Shown piece by piece: positions 46,794 through 57,799 of a stretch of DNA of 64,000 nt. Under the pieces are notes generated by a model. The model did no database searches and was not told the DNA's origin. It saw nothing but the letters and a program-made list of their open reading frames with translations. Position numbers and translations under genes: made by a program. Position 1 is the first letter of the stretch, and each line of letters starts with the position of its first letter. This stretch comes from Sthenelais limicola. Taxonomy: Eukaryota; Annelida; Polychaeta; Phyllodocida; Sigalionidae. Location: contig OW804094.1 in the NCBI GenBank assembly GCA_942159475.1, positions 57,284,966 through 57,348,965 of the forward strand, written 5' to 3'.

Positions 46794-47631
46794 TACATTT
46801 CCTTGCTCTCGCTAGTTCTTATAGCCAGTTCTCTGGTCTTTAATTTGAAAAACTCCCAAATGAGTTTATCCGATAACTTCAAAGTGGATACGTCTCTAAC
46901 GATTTGTTCAACCCCTGCTACGAAGGTTTCATCATTTAACAATTGAGCATTGAATTTCCAATACCCTCTACCATGTTGAGGAAGGTCTAACATAACAGTA
47001 ATAAGTAGTTCTTTGTGATCGGTTAGAACTTTAGTGTACACTTCATGCTTTTTAACTCTAGAACACAAGTTCTCGGTGATGAACAGATAATCTAGTCTTG
47101 ATTTCTGTGTAGTTCTGCTCCATGTTGTATGAGGCAGACGTCCACGGATCCTCTCTGGTTGCGATTATATCACAAAGGTCCATATAAGAGGTGAACTCTT
47201 TAAGGGTTTTACTAGACTTAGAGTCCGGTTTAAAAGTTAAATCTGAATTAAAGTCACCAGCTACGATTAAATTATCGAAGGGGCGATCCTCCAACTTTCC
47301 TTGATGTCCTCAAGAAATGCTGACTGTTCTTTGGGATGATCCCCTGTAGGTGCGTAAACATTTAATATACATGTTGTTACATTTTTAATTTTCATACATA
47401 TGTAAACCCATCTACCTTTTGGATCAGAATCAGAGTCTACCACATATTCTTTCAAATCACTCGAATACATAATCAAGACACCTCTAGAGGAGGATGACCC
47501 ATGAGCGTACACAATTTTGCCTCTCCATTGGAGGTTCCAGATCTTTTCTTGATCTTCGTGGGGTTGTTTAGCCCGTTAACATTATTTGAAATTATGGTTA
47601 TACCTGTTTCCTCATCTTGTTTAGGCTCCAT
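46794..47631 (-). pseudogene. LINE ORF2: APE-type endonuclease, frameshifted
   Basis: ORF2 start ATG at 47631 (MEPKQDEETGITIISNNVNG), 80 bp after the ORF1 stop. APE motifs in order: NNVNGL, a short deletion, KIWNLQWRGKIVYAHGSSSS with RGVLI, ILNVYAPTGDHPKE, NLIVAGDFNSDL (the GDFN box), TTWSRTTQKSRLDYLFITEN, then LTDHKELLITV. The deletion after NNPTKIK removes the segment with the metal-binding Glu. One-base slips occur near 47280 and 47110. In active LINEs this nuclease nicks target DNA to prime reverse transcription. Inactive here. Confidence 0.85.
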
Positions 47632-47711
47632 TGTACAGTTATGAACTGACTAGGTGTCCTATTCCTTAGCTTTTATATTTTACTTCTCTGGGGTTTTTTC
47701 CCCATTTTCTT

Positions 47712-48553
47712 TTAGGGTGGATGGGGGGGGGTTTCCACCTTCTCTCCCTCCGCAACCGCAGGGGCAGGGGGAAGTTTGTCTTCCTTCTTTTTCCCTTGGT
47801 GGTTAACAGCTGTTTCTTTGTCATTAAGAGGAGTAGGCTGGGGTTTCGTCTGGTTCTGTTTGCCTGCTTTCTGAGTAGTTTTAGGAGTTGTAACTACACT
47901 CGTTGGTCCCTTTATTGGTCTTTTTGATGGTGATGGTGACCCTTCCTGTTGCTTCAGCACCGCTTTGTGTTGAAGCTTGTCGCGAATGCTCTGTCGCACC
48001 AACATCCACATCCTTCCCAGAAAGTTTCCATTCTTGGGCCATTTATCAGTCTGGAGTACGAGAGGGTCATTCAACCCCATTCCAATGCCCCAGTCTCTGT
48101 CTTTTTGGGACGCCTCCCCAATCATTTTGTCCCCTGTGTTTAAGAGGAAATCTTGTACTGTCTCTGAGGCTCTGCACTTGGCTTTTAAGGCTATCTTTAC
48201 TATTTCCTCTCTATGGTCCATCCACTCTCCATTATCTTTTGAGATGTTTTTCATCAACCTTTTACACTCTGCTGGATCATTATGTTGCTAGGGCTATGGC
48301 CGGTTTTTCAGCGTCTTTTGCAAATTTCGCGCAGTGGTAGAAGATGTACTGTTCAACATGTTCGAATTGGTGTAAGTCAACCATGAACTTTACCCTGTAA
48401 TGATTAGATAAAGGGGAATTCCCTGTGAAAAAAACCACAGTGTTTAAATCTTCCTTCATCGAAATCTGGGACGGAATTAGTTCCATGGGAAGGGCGCCTA
48501 ACCTGTTGTGTTGGTACATCGTTCCATCGACCAAGACTCCGCCTCTGTATGTT
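47712..48553 (-). pseudogene. LINE ORF1 C-terminal half: NADAR (YbiA/DUF1768-like) domain plus basic tail
   Basis: Continues ORF1 after the TIR element: GVLVDGTMYQHNRLGALPME, then the NADAR fold at about 48455-47970. Motifs: VVFFTGNSPLSNHYRVKF, FEHVEQYIFYHCAKFAKD, then (after one slip near 48270) NDPAECKRLMKNISKDNGEW, HREEIVKIALKAKC, LLNTGDKMIGEASQKDRDWG, WPKNGNFLGRMWMLVRQSIR. These are the family landmarks: the G-x3-LSN-x-Y loop, VEQ, the N-x-PAE-K segment, W...R, and EAS..D-x-WG. A Lys/Pro-rich tail follows to a TAA at 47712. Known NADAR proteins cleave bonds to ADP-ribose. Function in the LINE is inference. One frameshift, otherwise very well kept. Confidence 0.85.
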
Positions 48554-50249
48554 CCCGACGGGCACTGAGTGCAATTGAGTGTGATGGCACTGGGATCATT
48601 TTGTGATTGACAGCAAACTAGTGAAGTGTGATACATATGTGATACATATGGCTTTGAATCACAGTGAAATGGACATGCCATTAGCTACCATTATGTGAAA
48701 TCCATTGCATCTATTTCCTCCCATGTTGTTGGTGGTCTCACATGTGTGTTGGGTCAAGTTCTCATTCATATTCATTTATGTTTGTATTGAACATGTGTTA
48801 CTTAACCAATCTACAAATACATGTTTTCTTCAAAAGTCAATAATATGGGTGTGATCTCAATTGCGCATATAATGCGCATTCAAAATCGCGTTTAAATACT
48901 CATAATGAAGACACAACTAGATGCAATACCTGCCACTTCTCACTCACCTGGCATTCACACCCACTGAAGCTCCACTGATGACACTCCATTTTCTGACACA
49001 CATATACTCACTCTCTGACACCATGTGAAAGAAACCCTATGAAACACAAATCTAAAGTAATATTTAGATGAGAGAATACAACAATAATTGTTTATGAGCA
49101 AATGGTAGAGGCATTGAATTAACTATAATATATATTGTGTAATTCCCACCTTCCTTAGAAGGTGCACTATCTTTCTGATTGGCTGCATTTTTAAATTTAT
49201 GGTGACTGTTTTTGTACCGGACCATGTTTTCTACACAATTGTTAAGATAGGGTTTAAAAGGTAATTTAAAAGGTATTTTCTGGCCGCTTCCCATATATTG
49301 TTATTTACAATTAACATTATATCCGAATACTTATGCTCATTACTCAAAAACTATTTAAGCCTTTTACATTAAATACCCCAACATATTTATCCGACTTTCC
49401 TAATCTCATATGATTATTGGACAATTATTTGTACCTCTGTGTGCAATCATTGGTAATTTTAAGAGTCGTTGTCCTTATTCCCATTGAAACTGCCCAGAAA
49501 TCACTATTTATAAGCAATATGTATATATGGTATGTATATATGGTATGTATATACATGTAGTTGTAGAATTATTAGGAAATGTATATGGATAATACACACC
49601 TGTATGTGTATGCATGTATACATCCACGACGAGAGAGATAGAGGGTGGCGCAACTGGTAACTGGGGTGCATTTACAATTTCTTTTACCATGAAACTGCGG
49701 CTAATACACTTGTGTGGCATTTATACCACTATACATATTCCACATCATGTACACAGGGATGTTATAATTGACATACCTTATACTTTATTTGTTAAATTTA
49801 GTTTTTTGATGTGGAAAAATGTTTTGATCAAAATACCCCCCATCATTGCATACTTCATTAGCTCAAGTAGACTGTGCCACCCAGATTTCAAGTAGAACTG
49901 GAATAACCCTTCCCAGCAATGCACCTGTTTAACAGGATGGAAATAATGATTAAATGATGTATTACCATGAATAATTAATCATGACTAATTCTGAATGACA
50001 TTATTCGCCAAATAAAAGTAAGAAAATAAGTTGAAAATTGCGCATAATTCATGCTCTAATATCCCACTTAAAATGCCATAAGAATTTTGCTGATTTTTGC
50101 ACATATATTGCGTTATACCCTTAGCGTGACCATCTCGCGATCATAGCGCAATAATTATTGCGTGAAAAGCGTCCACTCTCATCACAAAACTATGGCGAGA
50201 TGATTGCGCATTAAAAATCGCGTAGAAACGCGCCCATTTGCCCGTCGGG
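48554..50249. mobile_element. TIR transposon family X, copy 2 (inside LINE ORF1)
   Basis: CCCGACGGGCACTGAGTGC to ATTTGCCCGTCGGG, homologous throughout to 19202-20718. The flanks carry GTT on both sides (or TT if the last G belongs to the TIR). Removing the element and one flank copy rejoins the ORF1 frame exactly, which maps the borders and confirms insertion into an older LINE. No transposase. Confidence 0.88.
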
Positions 50250-51309
50250 TTAGGACGTCTTTGTATCCCTTTTGCTCTGCTACTTCTTTGATTAACCTGG
50301 CTCTTTGATTTCTTTGTCTGATGAAGAGTGGTAGATCCTTTCTCATTCGGATCCTCTCTTTTTCGGGAATGTTTAGCTGGCTGTCTTCCAGTTTTTGTTT
50401 TGCGGCCACTACTTTCTTTACGTCTTCTTTGGAGCCGAATTCTACCTTGACATGTGCGTTTTCCTTCCAACCAAGTCGGAAGGATTTCACAACATCCAAG
50501 CCTTTCAATTCCATTCTTTCCTCTATGATCGCTTTAACTTTTGCCTTAAGCATTGGTTTGTACTCAATTTTGCCTGAGATGATCCCCATGAAGATTACGT
50601 TGTTTTCTAGTTTCTTCATCTCAGTATTCACTATTGCTTTCTCCCTTTGTTCTTCAGATCTTTTTAACATGATCTGATCCGTATCTTTAGTGGTTGACAT
50701 TTTCTCCTTCACCACTACTAGCTCCTGTTCAGCTATTTCTAGCCTCTTCTTGAGGTCAGCAATCTCTCCATCTCTGGCAACATTTTCTTCAAATGTTTCC
50801 TTTTTCTGTACTGCCATGTTTTGCTCGACCTTCATGACTCTGGACTGCACCGATGTGAGGCCAGCTTCTGTCTTTTCCCCTTTGGCTTTGATGGCTTTCA
50901 TATCTTTCATGGCGGCGAAGATTCTCTGGAACTTCTCCTGATCCTCTCTATGCCTTATTTCCTCTTCCTTGTGCTTTTTTTCTCTATCCTTGGCCATGCC
51001 GCTCAATAGTTCGAACATAGGGCCTTCTGGTTCTTCACTTTCCAGGGTTAAACCCTCTTCTTTTGTTTCCTCATCCATTTTTTCCTGATCATTGGGGGCA
51101 GACAGTATAGCCCCGGTGGCGGCAGCTCCTACCTGAGCCATTTTTACTCCCCTCCGATTTGGTTTCTTTATAGTACGAGCTGCCTTTGCTTGTTTCTGAT
51201 TCTCCTCCAGTTTCTGACCAGGGGATAACGGCCTTTTCCTTTTATTTTCAGTGGTATTGTTATTTATTGAGACCGAGGGGGTGGGTGTATTCCCCTCAGA
51301 GTCTGACAT
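50250..51309 (-). pseudogene. LINE ORF1 N-terminal half: coiled coil and RRM-like region
   Basis: Start ATG at 51309 (MSDSEGNTPTPSVS). A basic, disordered leader (KRKRPLSPGQKLEE; TIKKPNRRGVKM) is followed by about 130 residues of charged heptad-like coiled coil (REDQEKFQRIFAAMKD to EIADLKKRLEIAEQELVV). An RRM-like block follows (KLENNVIFMGIISG; NAHVKVEFGSKEDVKKV), then a C-terminal part (RMRKDLPLFIRQRNQRARLI, KEVAEQKGYKDVL), as in L1/Tx1 ORF1 nucleic-acid chaperones. It is uninterrupted until the TIR element at 50249, and the NADAR half continues beyond. Proposed role: trimeric RNA-binding particle protein. Confidence 0.85.
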
Positions 51310-52430
51310 TACTTACTGTCAAGCGCGAATCACCGTTGCAACGGTTTGCGCTTGCCTATTCCTATGCTATGAGGAGGTGTTTCGCCTTTTTCCAAAATGG
51401 CGGCCTATTCTTCCGGTATTTACTTTTCGCACGATTCGGGCTTACAGGAAATGTTCAAATACCTTTTATTCTCCCTCTAGGTTATATATTTTCATTGTTT
51501 GGTGCATCATAGCTCCTTATTAAGTTTTTAGAGAGGTAATCAACCCTCATGAGCGAGACTTGACAAGAATGACTTCCCCTTATTGCTCGGACCTGGTTCA
51601 CCTACTTGACACTAGGTTACCAAGCGTTGGCATGGTGTCCTATACCGTTATTCTCAATTTTCACACTTTTACAAAATGGCTGATGGTTCTTCCGGTGTTT
51701 ACTTTTCCACCGTGTTGCCGTAGCTAATAATGGCACACTGGTGTATTATCGACCCACAGATTTTTAATAATTGTTCAGATTCAATATTGTTTTGTTTTTA
51801 TGCTAGAGAGACCGTTACTAATCACTGTAACATATTTCCTTAGACAGAGCATGTGTTTCGCCCTACCTTCGTACTCTCACCTTAGTTAAGTTGGTTGACA
51901 CTAGTTCGTAGTTCATAGATGTCTCGCATATAGTTATTGGTGCTGTCCGATTTCCCGCTTAGGAGTGTTTTTCCCACATTAAATACTCCTTTCAGTGTAT
52001 TACCCTTATTGGTAACTCTCCTCAGAGTGAGAGGGTATACTCCTATCCGTTCTGTTTATTCCTTTCTAGCGTTTTCATCCTAGTATTCCGGAGTCGGCGC
52101 CTGTTTGTTACCGTTATCGGTTCCCGCCATTAGGCTCCTCCAGGGTGAGCGATAACCGGCAAACTTGCCTATTCCTTTGATTTTGGAGTGTTATCTGACT
52201 ATATTGTTCTTATTCTTACTTGTCTGTAACGTTGTTTTTCCTTCACTATACTGTCCAGTATTTTTCGTGAGCACCTCACAGAGTACTACCCCAGAGCTGA
52301 TCCTTGAAGAATATCACCGATCAGGGTCGCATTAATGGCCGACCGCCTCATGTTATTCCAAGCCTTTTCGATTTTCACCAATATTTCTTTCTCTGTGTTT
52401 AGAGAGAGAGACAAGGCACAGAGCGATCTG
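51310..52430 (-). promoter_or_regulatory. LINE 5' UTR / promoter region with repeated module
   Basis: Non-coding sequence before ORF1. Two related modules, CCAAAATGGCGGCC...TTCTTCCGGTATTTACTTTT (about 51392-51430) and ACAAAATGGCTGATGG followed by TTCTTCCGGTGTTTACTTTT (about 51673-51710), lie about 280 bp apart. The first contains an exact AAAATGGCGGC, a YY1-type site, and the TTCCGG cores are ETS-like. Position and repetition suggest promoter monomers. Confidence 0.4.
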
Positions 52431-52519
52431 ATCTGTAAAAAAAAAGGGGTTAGAAGGCGGAGCGAGCTCCAACTAAACTTTCTACCTTAGCTGCAAACCG
52501 GATGTCCAAAGTCTTGAAC

Positions 52520-53470
52520 TTACCCGATGTGCATGATTACATTACTGACCTAGTTTTGACCTGGAAATTCTGGCCTGATTTTGACCTGGTGCTTTACTGG
52601 TGGAAATCGTAAACAATTTTGAGGGTCAAACTTGATTTTACAATGCTCTATGGACCCGATTTATAAATGCACTTCTAATGCTCTCACAGATGCACAATTA
52701 ACCAGGTTATAAAATGCACTTTTTAAGCACTCTACGATGCACTACTGACCAGGCTATAAAAATCAGTTGAAAAAAAATTTAAAAATATTCTGTCTGTTTT
52801 TACATGGATCCCGATGAATATTCCTAAGGAGAAAAGGAGATTCTTTGTAGAACTGCTTTGAGCTAAAGAACCCTTCAAGTTCAGGAAGAACCCTAAAATG
52901 AGGCAAAAGCCCCTATGGTTCTAGACGGAACCCCTAAGGAGAAAAAGGGGGTTCTATGTAGAACCGCTTTGAGTTAAAGAACCCTTCAAGTGCACGAAGA
53001 ACCCTTAAATCGCTGAAGAACCCCTATGGTTCTAGATGGAACCCCCGGTGGTCCCGAAGAACCCTTTTAGGTGTCGAAGAACCCTAGGGTTCTTGGTAGA
53101 ACCATGGGGTTCTATCTAGAACCCAAAAGAACCCTTTTTTTCTTAGAGTGTACATTGAAAAAATGCTGTTTTCACCATAAATGTTTTCATATGTTGCCTT
53201 ATGAAATATGATTATATTTTTTTGACAGAATAAAAGATTACGAATTGTATAAATTCCTCCCGACTGACTTGGAATTCCAATGCATGTAACTATAGTGCAT
53301 TGATACCTGATTTATATACATAAATTTGATACACATTTTTGGAGTGCATCTGATGATGCACATTGTATCAGGTGCAAAACCAGGTGCAAAACTGCTTTTT
53401 TGAGCGGATTGCACTTTTGTGACTGGTCAGTGGCACTTTTACATGCACTGGTGGATTTTCCAATGCACAT
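52520..53470. repeat. TGCAC-motif repeat region with nested AGAACC element
   Basis: Both flanks (52520-52760 and 53330-53470) are full of TGCAC/GTGCA and CAGGTNNNAAA phrases. The middle differs entirely. This pattern suggests a short-motif MITE split by a second repeat. Borders are approximate. Confidence 0.5.
52836..53150. repeat. AGAACC/GGTTCT motif cluster
   Basis: Many copies of AAGAACCC, GGTTCTA and TAGAACC in both orientations, ending in CTTTTTTTCTTAGAGTGTAC. It is non-coding and resembles dispersed AGAACC-type MITEs of other animal genomes. Confidence 0.65.
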
Positions 53471-55889
53471 AGGGTAAGGGGCAGTACTATAGTGAAATGA
53501 TGATTGGCAAAAATTCACTCACTTTAACACATTAAAATAGAATGAGATGAAAAGTTATCAAATAGGTTTGCCATAATCCTATCTGAATAGTTCACTATTT
53601 GAGAGCTAGTGGTCTTGAGAAAATGAATAGATACATTATTGGTATATTGAGTATGTCCTAAGGGGTTTCCTATGAAACGATTCCCTATGTGGTAGGAAGT
53701 TTCCAGATCTTTCCTAAGATACTCACGTAAATCCTATTCACTGCAGTTTTACGTCCGGAACACTGCTCTTGGAAATCGAGGTAGGGGAGATCTTCCTGCA
53801 ATCAAGCAAAGAAAGAAATCATTCATCCTACCATCGTTACCGTCTCCGACCTCAAAACATTTTTGTGTCCATAGGTCTTCACCCTAGTAAGAACCTAGTC
53901 TATATTCTAACCACTCACTCAATATGATATTTACGTTGTCTATCATTAGATGACATCAATGATAACAAAAACCAGAAATGCATCTTTCCTACATGAGATG
54001 ATATGTGCAGTTATAGAGGTCGAGGCTGGTAGGTGGTGCTGAGGAAAAGTGCCTACAGTCTAACGGTCAGCATAATTATGATATTCAGAAGTAAACAAAG
54101 AATTGGTTTCAGGTTGCACCACACTCTTAACCAGAGAGACGGAGAATACATGTACACTCCGAATACCGGATAAGTATTAAAGTAGATATTGAATGCCATG
54201 CCATGTCATTCCAAATTAAGAAGGAATTCCTTGTGCCTTGTCTCACCCTTTAAAATTGCTCATTATTTTGCGTTGTCCCGGAGCAAGCGTATCTGTCCAC
54301 AAATATAAAATTATTAATGAATCCATCATTCCTTCCTAATAGAAAACTATGCGCGAATAATTGAAGATAAAGGTTTATCTCAAAGAGAAGCCAAGCTATA
54401 TCTGAATATCTGTTATAGAACATAATGAGATCGGGAAGATCACCACTTGTATCATAATTTATTATCTGAAGAATACTTTGATGTAGGAATGATGGATTAA
54501 TATCCTTTGATAAATCATCAGATAATTACGGTTGGAACTATCTAAGTGGGACAGTCTGAAGTATAACTTGGTGAAGTGCTTCTCATATTTTCTTGCCTTG
54601 ATGTTTCCTGCTGGAGTAGACGATGATAGATTGGAAAGACTTGTCAAGTTCATGCCTTGTAAACTTCTCAGAATATTAATATAACTAACTTGACCGCGTA
54701 GGACTATGATATTACACTTCCCCCAGAATTCGATTGAAATGATATTATATTTCAACATTTAAAAGCCTAATTGGAGGCTTGGCTATATACCCGACAGGAG
54801 CATTACTAGTGCCACTCTTTACGTTGCTTTTCCTCTGAGCGACCAAATATAGTTGAATGCCCTGCATGATTGATGTAATTCTCTAAAATACAGCAACCAA
54901 TATTGGAGTAGCTAGCAGATTGATAAATGTCGCGTGAAATATATTCAACTGTGTATCTCAGGACATTTCACGGTTATTGACGATCGTCTCTCCATGGAGC
55001 CCACCAGCCAATCGCATAAGCTTGCAAGCTCCCCTGGAGATGACTGTAATCTCAAAGGTATACATCCTCGTTTATATGTAGACTTTTTCCACAGCCCTAA
55101 TGGTATTTTCAATATTAGTTGCTCAAACCTCATCATCTGCACACTATGAATAGAATACTGATTGGTCAATAACACCTCATCTGCCTCCACGAGTCATGAA
55201 AGGCTAGAATGTCCTCTTTCATGCAGTACTTCGACCTGGTCAGGGTCCCATGAGAAGCATTGCGTCTCTTTGATGCCATGGATCGATTATTCTCAAGGCA
55301 CCGAATCTCAGAAGACGACAACATTCTGACCTTTATTCAACGGACTTAAACAATGATGGATGGAAGGCACCACTGGGGCTTGGAAGCTTGGATCCTATTT
55401 ACAGGTCCTTCTGATCACAGTCATGAAGGCCCTTTCGGTGCTAAATTACTACCGATTGTAATTTCTCGTCGATGGCGAAACTAATAAGAAGTAGTAGGAG
55501 CGATTACATAAAGGGTGCCAGGAATGGTATTCGTGGAAAACACTTGTTTCCCCTCTGGAGTCGGATATCCATGGCAGTGTCACAGACAAAGTTTTGTATG
55601 TAAATAGTAAGTATATCTAACAGGTCCCGCCGGATCATTGGGAATATTACATAAGCTATATGAAAATGGAATACGAATTACTATAGATATAATATTGAAC
55701 TTAAACATGATTGGAACCATGTAGTATAAATAGTATCATTTGTAAAGCGAAGTATGCTGTATTATATTCAGTATTGGAGACAAAATATCGCATGTTTTCT
55801 TATCTTGTGAGAACCAATATCGCCGGATGGGGTTTTCAGGGGTTTTCAAATGGACTGTACTTTGTGTAAAGCGGCTGTACTTAGTGTAA
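53471..55889. other. No gene recognised (2.4 kb)
   Basis: AT-rich; short frames without motifs on either strand. Nothing supported. Confidence 0.5.
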
Positions 55890-56150
55890 AGGAGGACCCA
55901 CACATGGCTGATTTTAAGCCGATTTGAATCCCGATTTGGGTCTTCCGATGAATCCTAGGATTTCATTTCAAATCGGGAGACTATGCAGCGCAGTTTTGTC
56001 TCCCGATTAGGTTTTTGTCTCCCGATTCAAGTATATTTGACAAATCCTGGCCGATTACAGATTCTGGCCGATTCTGTGTTTTCATATTTGAAATCGGGAC
56101 TGGTCATTTGAAATCGGGGCAGGTTTGTTGGGTATTATGACGGGCCCACA
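55890..56150. repeat. MITE-like block of CCCGATTT/AAATCGGG motifs
   Basis: Starts GGACCCACACATGGCTGATT and has about ten TCCCGATT/AATCGGG copies in both orientations. It ends GACGGGCCCACACATTC, where the next palindrome-rich element begins. No ORF. Confidence 0.6.
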
Positions 56151-56343
56151 CATTCAAGAACTCACAATTCGTACGAATTGAGGTCTCACGACAATTCGTG
56201 GACGAATTCTTAACAAAATTGGCCAATTCGTAACATTTTTGGTCAAATCGCAGAATCTCTTAAGACTTTTGGATATATTCGATTGTTTTAAGGGCCTTAA
56301 GAATTGTCCTAGAGTGGTCTCCGAAAATAATATTTGTCTTAAT

Positions 56344-56431
56344 GTAAAACTACTGTGGCTGGCTCTAGCAAGACATAAGATATAAGAGACGTTGTGGGCT
56401 GCGAGAAATCTTAGGGCTTGCCTAAGCTCCC
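56344..56431 (-). repeat. B2 split direct repeat of Ngaro-like 3
   Basis: GTAAAACTACTGTGGCTGGC through TTGCCTAAGCTCCC (plus-strand reading), identical to 56620-56707. Confidence 0.9.
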
Positions 56432-56457
56432 TTTTATTCAATAAACATAACAAAAAA

Positions 56458-56618
56458 GAAAAATTCAGCAATGTATAGTAAGGTGTTGACCCGTCGAGGT
56501 ATCAGAGGTGAGTGAAAGAGCTCTGGTATCCCTCGCGAGACCGAGACCGTGGTGGGCTAGTCACGTGTCCCCTACCTTTACACGCATCTCACCCCACCTA
56601 GTGTGTTGCGAGATGGCG
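56458..56618 (-). repeat. A2 split direct repeat of Ngaro-like 3
   Basis: AAAAATTCAGCAATGTATAG through GTGTGTTGCGAGATGGC, near-identical to 61398-61557. Confidence 0.9.
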
Positions 56619-56619
56619 A

Positions 56620-56707
56620 GTAAAACTACTGTGGCTGGCTCTAGCAAGACATAAGATATAAGAGACGTTGTGGGCTGCGAGAAATCTTAGGGCTTGCCTA
56701 AGCTCCC
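56620..56707 (-). repeat. B1 split direct repeat of Ngaro-like 3
   Basis: Second copy of the 88-bp B sequence, fused to A2. Confidence 0.9.
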
Positions 56708-56779
56708 AACCCCCAGCCACAGGAAAAATTTTAAACATCGAAATGGATAACCTAATATCAGTGAATAACATCGAGATAA

Positions 56780-57799
56780 TTAAGAGAAACAGTTCAAATA
56801 GAGTGCTACTGACTCGTCTTTAGACAAACGGGTCGTCACATCACTCGACAAGTATAAGAGAACACTAAGGGACTTCCAGTCCCCATAGGTTTTAATATCA
56901 TATAAAGGTAAACCAAGTCATGACAAATAAGTGGCACAACCACGTCGTAAGCTGAATATCACTATTCTATTTCTATTCTATTACTTGCCCTGAAGACCTG
57001 CTGCCTTAATTAACATAGCGAGTTTTTTAGCGAAAAAACCATAAGTCAAAGGACGTCTCCCCGGACCAGTTAAAAATAAATAGTCATCCGGAGACAATCT
57101 CATCCTCCTGAAGTAATGCTTCAGCCAACATACAGGGCACAACTTAGAAAGAGGAGCACAAACCACTGGTATCTTAACAACTCTTTCTGAAAATTGGATA
57201 GTTTTAGAACTATTAATGGTAAGGAGGAAACCATAGGAGGTGAATACTATGTCCCTCCACCTCAGCATGTGTACAGAGTAAGTGAAATGCGATTTTCTGA
57301 GAAGACACCTGAAAGCCAGACACAAAGCTGACCAAAATACAAGGTCCTCAGATAGAGAGAGGTTAAGAAATTTATATAAAAGTACTAAATCTTCGGGCAA
57401 CAAGGGGTCTGATTGTCTTACAAAATCACCTAACAGCCTTTGGGCTCCTCTTAGTGTACATTTTAGATGAAACGACCCCTTTGCTGGTACATCAAAATCA
57501 AAATACTGGTGAAGGGACCAAACGGCCGATATGTAATTAGTGATAGAAGAGTATTTCAAAGAAGATGACAAAAAGGTAACATAAAGGCACATTACATCCA
57601 CTGACGCAGGTAAAGGGGTTAAGTTATACAGATCGCAAAAATTGAAGAACCTGAACCATTGAGAGCGTCTTGTTTTCCAAGTAGAAGGAGCCCAGCTCAA
57701 AGAGCGTATATATTCACATTTGTTACGTAGCTGCGTCAGCGATGCTAAAAACACAACAAAAATTAAACATAAGGGGAAGGCCAAACCCCATAGTACCAT
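56780..57799 (-). pseudogene. Tyrosine recombinase of Ngaro-like 3, disrupted
   Basis: The main frame (57799-56981) has the core-binding domain (STWKTRRSQWFRFFNFCDLY; VDVMCLYVTFLSSSLKYSS), catalytic Arg in AFRCLLRKSHF and Lys in NSSKTIQFSE. It stops at AAGLQGK just before the HxxR box. The rest is present in another frame at about 56960-56780 after a TAGAATAGAAATAGAATAG microsatellite-like stretch. That part reads FSLRRGCATYLS, a TGA, LGLPLYDIKTYGDWKSL, and Tyr in VLLYLSSD. The usual His of HSLRR is Phe as written, although the adjacent slip may explain that. Inactive. Confidence 0.85.

Larger units (their letters stand above)
42100..52430 (-). mobile_element. Tx1/L1-like LINE carrying a NADAR domain, with nested insertions
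   Basis: Minus-strand order: 5' UTR (from about 52430), ORF1 (coiled coil, RRM-like, NADAR, basic tail; 51309 to 47712), an 80-bp gap, ORF2 (APE endonuclease from 47631, start of RT, then the C-terminal domain at 42475-43440) and a 3' UTR ending AATAAAGATG...A-run near 42105. It is interrupted by TIR element copy 2 (48554-50249) and by a Ty3/gypsy fragment (43440-46200). The RT core, including the YADD box, is missing at the gypsy site. The 5' end is not sharply defined. Confidence 0.8.

Noticed and set aside
47721..48340. Plus-strand open frames of 145 and 104 codons over the NADAR region
   Set aside because: They are antisense shadows of the minus-strand NADAR coding sequence and show no motifs.
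56981..57799. A C-terminally truncated recombinase in Ngaro-like 3
   Set aside because: The missing HxxR, W and Tyr boxes are present in another frame at 56780-56960, so it is disrupted, not truncated.
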